Origin: Paragorgia papillata
Lineage: Eukaryota; Cnidaria; Anthozoa; Scleralcyonacea; Coralliidae
Direction: 5' to 3'
Assembly: GCA_035771165.1 (NCBI GenBank)
Contig: JAWNZC010000319.1
Coordinates: 1,004,501-1,068,500, forward strand
DNA length: 64,000 nt
Positions 47,397 to 58,365 of the stretch are shown one piece after another (the stretch's first letter is position 1; every line of letters begins with the position of its first letter). The notes below the pieces were generated by a model. The model did not search any database. It saw only the letters and a list, made by a program, of their open reading frames with translations, and was not told the origin of the DNA. A program made the translations under genes and the position numbers.

Positions 47397-50297
47397 TTAA
47401 CCACCCAACCATGTTTGAGTTGTTGAATTGTTATGCGTAACACAACGATGGTCTTCATTTTGGCAGCGGTAGTATCCAAAGTCGTCTTCTCCTCCAAGCT
47501 CACCACAGGATTTAGCCCCATGCGCTTTAAAATCACAAGCAATAAATCTTGCTTCACGTTTAAGGGAATTAAATGAATCAAAATGCAATGAAAGTGAAAT
47601 TGTTTGGTAAAGATAGGCTGAGCAGTTTGTGCAATTATTTCCTCGTACATTGATGTATTCCACATTCTTACACGCTTCTCCATTCAAAGTCAGAATATCA
47701 ACTTCTTGTAAAGATGCTCGGATATAATCTCTGTAGTCTACTCTCTTGTTCTGCTGAAATTCACAAGTAATTCGCCATTTAGTGCAATCCACTTTAATAG
47801 ATTCCATTTGGAGCCTGGAAAGGCGATATGAACTCCAGTTAGGATTAGACATATTGCTCGGCATATCGTTCTGAAATCGGTGTTTAAAATTAGCAACATT
47901 TTCCAGGCTAAATGATTGAATTAGTGTCCAGGCCATATTTGATTCTTTATCAAAATCACAATAAACTGTAAAAGTTTCAATTGCATTTTGAGCACCAAAT
48001 ATGGTGTAATAACCCCTGTTTCGTTTACCATCACTATAGTACCCTTTACATGATGTAATCTTATTCTGGCAGTGTGGACCAGTATAGCCTGGGGTGGAAC
48101 AAGTTTTACAGTATTTTCCTATGAATCCTGGTTTACATGTGCATTGGAAACGACTTTCGGTGCTAGTTGATGATGAGCATTTTCCACCATTTCCACATGG
48201 GTTAGATGTTAAACAGCAGTTCACCGTTGACATACAACTGCGGTCACATTGTTGATTATTTTTCTAAAAAAGATGAACATGCATGTTAGAGTAGACTACA
48301 TAAGAAATGCCTTAAAGCCACAGCGTCCGGTATTAAGTTACGGCTTAATTAATAGTTTTGCACGAGACAAAAATTATATTTGTGTGCAAAGGAAAGGAAT
48401 AATCTTAAAACGTTAAAAAAGTGCATTCGACTATTTAGTCCAGTTTTGACGTGTGTGATATTCACGATAATTTTAATCATGTAAATTTGAATTTGTCCAC
48501 GAAGTTTTTCAAGTTTGCGTCATGGTGACACTGTGCCTTTAATTCTTATCACTACCTGACCACATCATTTTTGAGACATGGGTGAACATATTTTTGTATT
48601 TTGTTATAAAGAATAAATTTACCATCTGACTAAGGATGTGAAGAAAGTTATTTTTTTTCAACTTGCAAGTTGAATAGCGTTGTCATTGCACGTATTATCA
48701 CCCACCTTAAACATTGTCACGCAGTAATGATTTTGTTGCAACTTGAAAAAATTTGTTGAAAAAAAGTAGACTCCAGTTCTACTTGCTGCAGCATGCTGAT
48801 TCAACTTGCAACAAAATCATTGTTGCGTGCGAATGTTTAAGGTGGGTGGCAATACGTGTAATAAACGCTATTCAACTTGCAACGCAACAATGTTGCAGCA
48901 ATTTGTTGCTCGTATTACTTCAATTAGACATTGTCCCAAATTCACATAGGAAACGCAATATCCTGTAGGGCTGATTGCTATCCTATAGAGCGTTTTCATC
49001 TGACGTCACGGCGGCCATATTGGTGTACCAAAACAATGAAATGGCGGCCATATTGGTGTACGGTATGGGAATTAGCTCTTTCTTATTCAAATATTTCGTA
49101 TTGTTTCACCACCCCAATGGGGCCACCGATCACGTGAGTGAAAACGCTCTACAGTGTGTATCAAAAAAATTCGAACCCTTAGAAAATGAATTAGCATTCT
49201 TTTCAAACAACCTATTGTAGTAGTTTGAAAGCCCTAAGCACTTCGCTGAACCCACAGATGCGTAAAACACACGGTCTTATACACCTGGGAAATTAAGATA
49301 ACTTGAAGTGTATGCATGGTGAAAGTATTTAAAAGCTTTTTCGCTTCGTTTAACTTATGTGCTGATTAATTTATAACGCAGCGCTTTTAGGGCTTTCAAA
49401 CTACTACAATAGGTTGTTTGAAAAGAATGCTAATTAAGAAATGGCTCAAAAATCTAGAGTTGGTCTCGGCTACGCCTCGACCAACTCTTACGATTTTTTC
49501 GTGCTCTTCCAATTTCCCAAGTGCATCCATAACTCGATTGAGCACGCTAAACCATGAGCCATTTCTTTTATAACATAGCATTAAATCCTTTCACAAGCCG
49601 GCGAATCGTTTTGGTTGTTGTGTGTTTCTACTTTCGTAGCCAAGTCTTTTTTGTTCACTAAAATCCAACCAAAAGGACAGTTTAAACTCGGTTACCCAGA
49701 CCCAGTTTATGTCTTCTGGGTCATTGTTCTTTATTACTCAATAAAATTAAATGACTCGGTATTTTGATAATATAAAAGGCCGTAAAAAGTCAATTTAAAA
49801 CTCAGTTTTGTTTTGAAATTTTTTCCCGCGCTTTTTCCCCGTGCTCCATCGAGTTACGGAGCACGCACGACAGCCAATCAAAAACGTTGCTATATCAAAG
49901 CTATGTCATAATTCATTTTCTAAGGGTTCGAATTTTTTTGATACACACTGTATATTATTTTTTCGTAAGGGTGTGGCCCAGGGCATTCCTTGTATACTGT
50001 ACCTCTTTGAATTCAAAGAAGCGGCAGCGATCAGATGGCTTTAGTTTCGATGGTGATAACTCACTGTTAGTCGGCTTGAGGTAACATTTATTACCATCAC
50101 AAATACCAAAAGACATGCACTGACAATCTGCGAGACAATGCTGTAGACATTCCGTCATTGTTGCACCATTTATATTACCCAAATTATTAACATCAAGTTC
50201 TCTGTTTTCTTGTACATTCAATAAGTACTGACCATGAGTCTGAGCCAAAACAAATACTTGAGAGATTATTAGTGGAAGCACGATTACGGAAACGATT
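47397..50297 (-). CDS. Secreted PAN/apple-EGF-fibrinogen-like protein, first exon not found
   Basis: Two exons on the minus strand: 50003-50297 then 47397-48263, joined in phase 0 (EFKE|KNNQQC), stop at 47399-47397. The upstream exon starts at a TTTCAG acceptor inside a hydrophobic signal sequence (IVSVIVLPLIISQVFVLAQT), so the initiator exon lies further upstream. Next comes a PAN/apple-type Cys block (CLQHCLADCQCMSFGICDGNKCYL), an EGF-like domain (NPCGNGGKC...FQCTCKPGFIGKYC), then a divergent fibrinogen-like region (SCKGYYSDGKRNRGYYTI, YCDFDKESNMAWTLIQ, YRLSRLQMESI). No TM helix follows. Such mosaics are common secreted or lectin-like proteins in cnidarians; ligand unknown. Confidence 0.8.
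48650..48920. mobile_element. Palindromic MITE (TTCAACTTGCAA arms)
   Basis: Arms carrying GAATAGCGTTGTCATTGCAC, CACCCACCTTAAACATTG and TTTTGTTGCAACTTG meet near 48,755, slightly asymmetric. In the intron of the PAN-EGF gene. Confidence 0.75.
48983..49157. mobile_element. Short inverted-end MITE (TAGAGCGTTTTCA ends) interrupted at its right end
   Basis: TATAGAGCGTTTTCATCTGACG at the left, GTGAGTGAAAACGCTCTA at the right, with an internal repeat of GGCGGCCATATTGGTGTAC. Its right TA is the insertion site of the next element. Confidence 0.75.
49152..49950. mobile_element. TA-flanked inverted-repeat element, with inner palindrome
   Basis: Ends CAGTGTGTATCAAAAAAATT and its exact inverse, about 47 bp of terminal repeat, flanked by TA at 49150-49151 and 49951-49952 (Tc1/mariner-like). 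Inside, 49,195-49,437 is a further palindrome with arms TTCAAACAACCTATTGTAGT / ACTACAATAGGTTGTTTGAA. Confidence 0.85.
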
Positions 50298-50395
50298 CTG
50301 AAATGACATGGAAAATAAGACGTATAAAATCGGCAGCATACAAATAAGTTTTCGTAATATAGATAAGTTTTGTGGGAACACCACGTATATTTTTT

Positions 50396-50485
50396 ATTAC
50401 CCTGTGAGCAGAGCCTTCTTTTCCTTATTTCTTGACAAGTCTCAGCGAAGAAATAAGGAAAAGAAGGCTCTGCTCGCAGGGTAAT
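50396..50485. repeat. Perfect-arm hairpin (CCTGTGAGCAGAGCCTTCTT)
   Basis: Arms of about 37 bp (TTACCCTGTGAGCAGAGCC, TTCTTTTCCTTATTTCTT) around a short ACAAGTCTCAGC loop. Small palindromic MITE or hairpin upstream of the PAN-EGF gene. Confidence 0.85.
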
Positions 50486-51106
50486 TTTTTATTTGCTAAG
50501 CTTTCAAAGAATTAATTTTCGTAACCTACCAAAAAATTTGTAGGTTCGGGGGTAGCCGCTGTTGGCAAAAAATATTTTTTGTACATTTGTCAGTGTGCCG
50601 TCTGTAGAAAATCTTTTTTCTACACTTGGCCGGCTGTCAAGTATACCAAAATAATTTTGTTTCCATGGCAGTGGCTGCAGAGCACTACAAAAGAACGTTT
50701 CATACGCATCTTTATATTAATTTATATCCCGTCTAGACACTAATGACTATTGGGTTAACAATTCAATTAAACAACTTTAGTTCGTTTACATAACAGTATT
50801 GATAAATTTCTTAAGTATTATTTATCTTGGTTACATATTCTAGCTTGCATATTGTTTTATCTATATCACCTAGATAGTTGGGTCAAAATAAGCACCGTAC
50901 ACGGCTCACTGGAAGTTGGGAAAACGCAAGTGCATGTGTAATATTTTTAGTGCTGAATGCTTTAAGCGTATGTTATGCGAAATAATTATCTTTTTTACCC
51001 TCTCGCCGAGACGTCTCCCGTTGGCGATTAAAATTATCTGGCGTCATGCAGATAGAGTAAAAAGATAAAGTTGTTCCATAATGAAAAAAATCATTAAAAA
51101 ATACAA

Positions 51107-51850
51107 ATCAAAATATAGTAAGGTTTGTGTATACTGCCGAAAATATTGAACGTAGTTCCTAACGTTTCGAGTGAAGGCCTTTCGTCAGAGGAAAACGGGT
51201 TTTTTTCTGACGAAGGGCCTTCGCTCGAAACGTTAGAAACTACCAGTGCTGTAAAAGTTGCATAATTTTTGTAACTAGTTACAGTTATAGTTACATCGTT
51301 AGAAAAGTAACTAGTTACCGATAAAAGTTACAATGAAAATAAAGTAACTAGTTACAGTTACAAAGTTACTTCAAAAATTTTGTAACTATAGTTACATTCC
51401 ATTGTCCGTGTTACTAGAATCAACAAAGAAATTACTGGGTTTTAGATACCAGTACCATAATTATGTTTTTACAGCTAAATGCCTAAATATAGTTGTCACT
51501 AAGCAGAAATAGTCAAATGTGTACATAATGTACCTTTATTATTATATCAAAACCATTTTTATCAAGAAAGAATGACATCCTCAACTGAAAATCAGTAACT
51601 ATAGTCACATTTTTAAACCAAATATTGTAACTAGTTACAGTTCTTTAAAAAAGTAACTAGTTATAGTTACTTCTTCAAAAAGTAACTAGTTATAGTTACA
51701 GTTACTTCTTCAGAAAAAGTAACTAGTTTCAGTTCCAGTTACTTAAAAATGTAACTAGTTACTTGTAACGAAGTTACTCACAGCACTGGAAACTACGTTC
51801 AATATTTTCGGTAGTATTCAAACCTCACTATAGATTTAGTGACTGTGAGA
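51107..51850. mobile_element. Family-B palindromic repeat split by a hAT MITE
   Basis: ATACTGCCGAAAATATTGAACGT on the left, its inverse at 51,797-51,820, and hammerhead-like CTGACGAAGGGCC/GCTCGAAACG in the centre (51,206-51,235). The right arm is interrupted at 51,244 by hAT MITE copy 5. Confidence 0.8.
51244..51788 (-). mobile_element. hAT-type MITE copy 5 (reverse), exact target duplication
   Basis: CAGTGCTGTAAAAGTTGC to GAAGTTACTCACAGCACTG, flanked by GAAACTAC at 51236-51243 and 51789-51796. Reverse orientation relative to copies 1-4. Confidence 0.92.
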
Positions 51851-52199
51851 TATTATAGATTCAGTACACTACTTTTATTTCACTTATTAAAAAATAGCTC
51901 CCCACTTAAGCAGCTGGCCTAGATCTTTTTTCGGTTTTAAATTAAAAAATACCTATTTTAATTACTTGAATATTATAAGAAAGCCAAATGCTGATTAAAA
52001 TGAGTATAGTCTCATTGTGATTTATATACAGCATTTGTAAATTTTTAATCTTTACATGATAATTTCCGAAATAGCTGTTTACGGAAACGAGCTAAATTAA
52101 TAGAAAATTCAGCTGCAAAACAAAATGCATGAATAACGCCTTTTATTCCTGAATATTATATGAAATACAATATTAAAAACGGAAATGAGAAAACAATTA

Positions 52200-52230
<31 letters not shown>

Positions 52231-52264
52231 CTTATTGAAACAAAACCAATATATATAAGTAATA

Positions 52265-52745
52265 ACATGACTTTTCGGGAAATTAGCGATTAAATTTCCC
52301 CGCCGCCGAGGGAAGATTTGTGAAAGTTCCAAATCTTCCCGAGGCAAAGGGGAAATTTAATCGCTAATTTCCCGAAAAGTCATGTTATTAGTTTGTAATG
52401 TTATGATCGCCGAGGAAAACTTTGAGAATCTTACCGACAGGAAATTTACACGGTTGATCAGAGAAGTTGCATCTAATTTTCCCGTGCATGTTGATGAGGG
52501 GAAATATATCCAAGCGGGAAATTTAGAAGAAGACAAAGGATTTCTTTGTCTTCTAATTTTCCCTCATCAACCTGCACGGGAAAATTAGAAAAAGACAAAG
52601 GATTTCTTCGTCTTCTAATTTTCCCTCATCAACATGCACGGGAAAATTAGAAGACAAAGGATAAATTTCCTTCTTGCATGAGCGATGAGGGAAATACGAG
52701 GTTTACATTCCCTCGGAGAACAAAAGAATCCGAGGCGATCATGGT
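52265..52745 (+). repeat. Dispersed foldback repeat with 68-codon ORF, copy 2
   Basis: Matches 13,612-13,945 from AAAAGTCATGTTATTAGTTT onward, with one extra internal duplication of the ATTTTCCCTCATCAACATGC block. It is preceded by its own palindrome (TTTCGGGAAATTAGCGATTA inverted at 52,265-52,378). The shared frame is 52382-52588. Confidence 0.75.
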
Positions 52746-54970
52746 ATTAATATATATATATATTATATGGAGAAGAGTATTTTACTAGCAACTAAAACAC
52801 TCGTAGAATCCATATTTCACTACCAGGAACCGAGTGGCGTATTTTCCATATGTAACGCTCGCGAGTGACATATCGACAAGTCATAATTTACGCCTTTTGC
52901 TTAAGTTTCGAATCAAGTAAATTTGAGCCAGTTAACTTCTCTTAATTCAGTTTTTCACGTAAAATGACGTATTCGAAGAAGCTGTTGTATTTTTCATTTG
53001 TATTTTCAAAAAGTTTTTGGTCAAGCGGTTGTAGTTTTTACATTAAACCCAGTTTATCAACATCACTTCCGCGCATAATTTCATGGTCCATATAATAAAT
53101 AGAACATTACACAGTTGCTCAAAGATATGGATTTTATGTTCTCGTGGCAAGAGCTGCCACTCGAACATAAAATCCATATCTTCTCGCCACCGTGTAATAT
53201 CCCCTTTATATGCTTTTTGATACAAGACCTGGATTAAACAGCAGACAACTTTTTTGAAACAATGGGGGTTGCAATTTTCGAGGCGTGTATGAGACCTTTC
53301 TACAGGATCGTATTGTGCTTTACAAACTGATAAACTATACACTTACCAGAAATAATTGGTTTAGTTTCGATGTAATCAATTCAAATTCTCCTCTGGTGGC
53401 TGAGGAAAGAATTTCGTGATACGAACTACAGTAAACCCTATAAGCTCATGTAAACATTAACCCTTTTCTTTATTTAGCTTTGGACGGGTTATAACAACCT
53501 CGTACCCAGGGTGGGTTATTATACATTCGTTTAAAAAATAAAATCTCACCTTAAGCTGTGCCGTCTGTACATTTCTCACGTCGCTGTGTAAGGTGATAGA
53601 GTTCTTCAAAATAATAGCGTTTTTGTAAGCATTTTCACCAGCTGATATAATATGTACTATGGATGATAAATTGCTTGTCAAACTGTCACTTCAATGAACA
53701 AGCCCACGCTTAAATAATTTATCCTTAATTATTTTTGTACTGTTTACAGGTGACGTACAGTCCGTTCTGCGCATGTACGAAACTAATGTTTACATCTTTA
53801 TTTACAAAAAAATACTGATACCTTATTCAAGATTGTAAGCTTTTCTTGCTTCCTCATTACTTGTACCCAAAACAAAACAGTTTCAGGAGAAATAGAAGAA
53901 ATCCAAGGAGATATCCTCGCCGAATCGCTTGGTTTTCTGCCATGTTGTTCTTAACGGTTTACTTTGAGCTGAGTACTTCATGTAATTATCTACGAATGTC
54001 ATGTTTTGGGGACCACATTGCGGTCATGCGCGGAACGGACTGTACATCACCTTTAATAAACAAGCAGGAGTGTTTTATCAGATAAAATCTTTATTTGTGA
54101 GTGTATAAAACGACAATTTATATCAAAGCTAAAGTTTATGTAGTTCTTTCCTCGGTCGCAAAAGGAGAATTTAAGATGCTAGGACGCGACGGCGGTTAAA
54201 ACGGCAAGTTAAGTTTTACAATTTAAAGAAGTCGCGGTTAACTGACTATTATATTTGATATTTGAAGCTAGTTAAATGACTTCCAAAACGCCCCAGCACT
54301 GCTAAAATGATTGTAGTGTCCGTATTGAAGTCAGTCTCAAGCAACAGTTCTCATCTTTTGGCGGTTGACGTCGTCCTGAAGACGTGAAAATGCTCGAAGT
54401 GGCGTTGTATGAAGAACGAGGACGGTGTTCAGATTACTCTTGGGACAAGAAATTATTCATTATCTTTGTTTTGCAAGAAGAATGCTTTTGTTTGAAGGAC
54501 GACGTCCTCGAAGTTGCCGTCGTAGATCTTAAGGTCCCTATATTAAATTAATGTTAAGATTTGTTTACATCTAAAGTAAACCAATTCTTCTTTGTAAATT
54601 TAGTTTGAGGTACTGTTTATAATAAACGAGTGTTTTATCAGATATAAAGAGAAAAGCCGAGGAAAAAAAGAATTGCGTGACACGAGTCAGCCCGGCTCAT
54701 GTAAACAGCCCCTGAGAAGACATGAATATACCCGAATTCAATTAATGACCTTTCCGCATGGATAAGGCGTTGAGAGATTTGATTGGCTCTTGGAAAACTT
54801 CGGACATTCAAAACTTTGTCAAAAAGAAAGATGACATGATCCATTTATTTCATGTGGAAAGGTCTACTACTTAATAATTTATAAGAATATTGTTTTGGGT
54901 TTTTTTGGCTTGCAGCTTGTAACGTTGCGTCAGTACCTGCTGCATGTCATTACATGTATATATATATATA
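52746..54970. other. Intergenic, small palindromes only
   Basis: Contains a hairpin at 53,126-53,191 (GATATGGATTTTATGTTC arms) and an inverted-end element at 53,748-54,056 (GTGACGTACAGTCCGTTC against GAACGGACTGTACATCAC, allowing one or two differences). No supported gene; short ORFs lack family signal. Confidence 0.6.
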
Positions 54971-54975
54971 TAAAG

Positions 54976-55520
54976 GTAGAGTGCTGTGTAGGCAGTGTTT
55001 TAGATAGAGCAAAGTGAAAAGATGGTAAACTGCTGAGAATAGTTTTGATAACGAAATACTGACGTTTCAAGCAGAGTCCTTCATCAGAGTAAAAAGTAGA
55101 GTGCTGTGTAGGCAGTGTTTTAGATAGAGCAAAGTGAAAAGATGGTAAACTGCTGAGAATAGTTTTGATAACGAAATACTGACGTTTCAAGCAGAGTCCT
55201 TCATCAGAGTAAAAAGTAGAGTGCTGTGTAGGCAGCGTTTTGGATAGAGCAAAGTGAAAAGATGGTAAACTGTTGAGAATAGTTTTGATAACGAAATACT
55301 GACGTTTCAAGCAGAGTCCTTCATCAGAGTAAAAAGTAGAGTGCTGTGTAGGCAGCGTTTTGGATAGAGCAAAGTGAAAAGATGGTAAACTGTTGAGAAT
55401 AGTTTTGATAACGAAATACTGACGTTTCAAGCAGAGCTCCATCAGAGTAAAATGTAGAGTGCTGTGTAGGCAGTGTTTTGGATAGAGCAAAGTGAAAAGA
55501 TGGTGAACTGCTGAGATTTT
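54976..55520 (-). repeat. 120-bp tandem array carrying hammerhead-like cores
   Basis: Unit starts GTAGAGTGCTGTGTAGGCAG at 54976, 55096, 55216, 55336 and 55454 (spacing 120, 120, 120, 118), about 4.5 units, very similar to one another. On the minus strand each unit reads CTCTGATGAAGGACTCTGCT followed by TGAAACGTCAGTATTTCGTT: the CUGAUGA ... GAAA hammerhead core with a short helix II and ACG/CGU helix III. The long minus-strand ORF across it is repeat-derived. Single relatives are scattered through the window. Confidence 0.85.
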
Positions 55521-55645
55521 TGGTAAAGGAGAACTGAAACCTGATTATCCGTGATGGAATGGTTTGTCGAAAACGTCTATACGTGTTAATGACCAGTTTT
55601 CCACAAAACCCTATTTTATTATATTCTTAAAAATAAATCCGATGA

Positions 55646-58282
55646 TCAAGCATTTATTTTGTCCAGAAATTGGACAAGGATCTTGAGAAATTTTCTTGGT
55701 CGATCTATAACCATTGCATGTCCACATCTTTCGACAAGATGAACTTCTGCATTTTTCACTCGTTCCTTTATAACATCACTTCCAGACACATGAAGTACCT
55801 GAAAAACAAATGTTAAGGTGGTCCTCTGATGAAAATACTGGTGTCAATGTTTTAATCGTAAGGCCAAAAATAGAAAGGAGATAGACTTTCGTCGGCGTGT
55901 GTCTAGTTCAAGCAATTTACCTTGTCATGTTTGCCCCAAACGCAAAGCAAAGGAACTTTAATATCTTCAAGAACACCATCCAACAAATGATGTTGATCAG
56001 GAATAAGAAGGTCGTTCATCACTGAAGGATTAAATTCGTTAAAAATTAATTCTTCACTCCTCTCAATCCTTCACTCCAGTCCTCATCTCAATTCTTCACT
56101 CCCCATCTTAATCCTTCACTCCTCATCTTAATCCTTCACTTCTCATCTCAATCCTTCACTCCTCATCTCAATCCTTCACTCCTCATCTCAATCCTTCACT
56201 CCTCTCAATCCTTCACTCCTCATCTCAATCCTTCACTCCTCCTCTCAATCCTTCACTCCTCATCTCAATCCTTCACTTCTCATCTCAATTCTTCACTCCT
56301 CTCAATCCTTCACTCCTCATCTCAATCCTTCACTCCTCATCTCAACCCTTCACTCCTCATCTCAACCCTTCACTCCTCATCTCAATCCTTCACTCCTCAT
56401 CTTAATCCTTCACTCCTCATCTCAATCCTTCACTCCTCATCTCAATCCTTCACTCCTCATCTCAATCCTTCACTCCTCATCTCAATCCTTCACTCCTCAT
56501 CTCAATCCTTCACTTCTCATTTCAATCCTTCACTTCTCATCTCAATCCTTCACTCCTCATCTCAATCCTTCACTTCTCATCTCAATTCTTCACTCCTCTC
56601 AATCCTTCACTCCTCATCTCAATCCTTCACTCCTCATCTCAACCCTTCACTCCTCCTCTCAATCCTTCACTCCTCATCTCAATCCTTCACTCCTCCTCTC
56701 AACCCTTCACTCCTCATCTCAATCCTTCACTCCTCATCTCAATCCTTCACTCCTCATCTTAATCCTTCACTCCTCATCTCAATCCTTCACTCCTTGTCTC
56801 AATCCTTCACTCCTCATCTCAATCCTTCAGTCCTCATCTCAATCCTTCACTCCTCATCTCAATCCTTCACTCCTCATCTCAATCCTTCACTCCTCATCTT
56901 AATCCTTCACTCCTCATCTCAATCCTTCACTCCTCATCTCAATCCTTCACTCCTCCTCTCAATCCTTCACTCCTCATCTCAATCCTTCACTCCTCTCAAT
57001 CCTTCACTCCTCATCTCAATCCTTCACTCCTCATCTCAATCCTTCACTCCTCATCTCAATCCTTCACTCCTCATCTCAATCCTTCACTCCTCATCTCAAT
57101 CCTTCACTCCTCATCTTAATCCTTCACTCCTCATCTCAATCCTTCACTCCTCATCTTAATCCTTCACTCCTCATCTTAATCCTTCACTTCTCATCTCAAT
57201 CCTTCACTCCTCATCTCAATCCTTCACTCCTCATCTCAATCCTTCACTCCTCTCAATCCTTCACTCCTCATCTCAATCCTTCACTCCTCCTCTCAATCCT
57301 TCACTCCTCATCTCAATCCTTCACTTCTCATCTCAATTCTTCACTCCTCTCAATCCTTCACTCCTCATCTCAATCCTTCACTCCTCATCTCAACCCTTCA
57401 CTCCTCATCTCAACCCTTCACTCCTCATCTCAATCCTTCACTCCTCATCTTAATCCTTCACTCCTCATCTCAATCCTTCACTCCTCATCTCAATCCTTCA
57501 CTCCTCATCTCAATCCTTCACTTCTCATTTCAATCCTTCACTTCTCATCTCAATCCTTCACTCCTCATCTCAATCCTTCACTTCTCATCTCAATTCTTCA
57601 CTCCTCTCAATCCTTCACTCCTCATCTCAATCCTTCACTCCTCATCTCAACCCTTCACTCCTCCTCTCAATCCTTCACTCCTCATCTCAATCCTTCACTC
57701 CTCCTCTCAACCCTTCACTCCTCATCTCAATCCTTCACTCCTCATCTTAATCCTTCACTCCTCATCTCAATCCTTCACTCCTTGTCTCAATCCTTCACTC
57801 CTCATCTCAATCCTTCAGTCCTCATCTCAATCCTTCACTCCTCATCTCAATCCTTCAACTTCTTCTCACCTTTTTTGTAGGCCACCATTTTTTCTTCTTT
57901 TAATTTTACAAATGCGCCTGCAAGATGGAGTGGCAACTTTACATCATGATAGAGCACCAACTTAAGAAGCTCTTGCATTTGTTCTCCATTCTGTGGCAAC
58001 AACACATTGCTATCCACATTGTTGTCGCGGTTTTTCTTTGTATCAATGAAAAACTGACTAACTTCTGGTGAATTTATACCAGCAGGATAAAGCAGCACAA
58101 CTGATGACAAGGTTTCCCCATATCTTGCTGCATAAACACCAGCTATATGACCACCCATTGAAGCACCAATTAGATTGAATTTTCTTTCATTTAATCCAAT
58201 AGCTTCGACAAACTAAATATATAAATAATTAACCAAAATGTAAAAATTATTGTCTATTTGGCAACCATGGACAGCTGTTTCG

Positions 58283-58319
<37 letters not shown>

Positions 58320-58329
58320 AGACAGACAG

Positions 58330-58365
<36 letters not shown>

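Larger units (their letters stand above)
50486..52190. other. Intergenic: unassigned sequence then nested repeats
   Basis: From 50,486 to 50,990 nothing is recognised. At 50,995-51,065 there is a short TCTGGCGTCATG-type MITE fragment. At 51,107-51,850 lies a family-B palindrome split by a hAT-type MITE. Confidence 0.6.

Noticed and set aside
48690..49220. Short ORFs upstream of the EGF exon
   Set aside because: They fall in palindromic MITEs within the intron of the PAN-EGF gene.
53846..54085. 79-codon ORF
   Set aside because: Lies inside an inverted-end element and shows no domain signal.
54930..55490. 186-codon repetitive ORF on the minus strand
   Set aside because: The 120-bp unit is a multiple of three, so any open unit stays open through the array; the shorter last unit breaks it.
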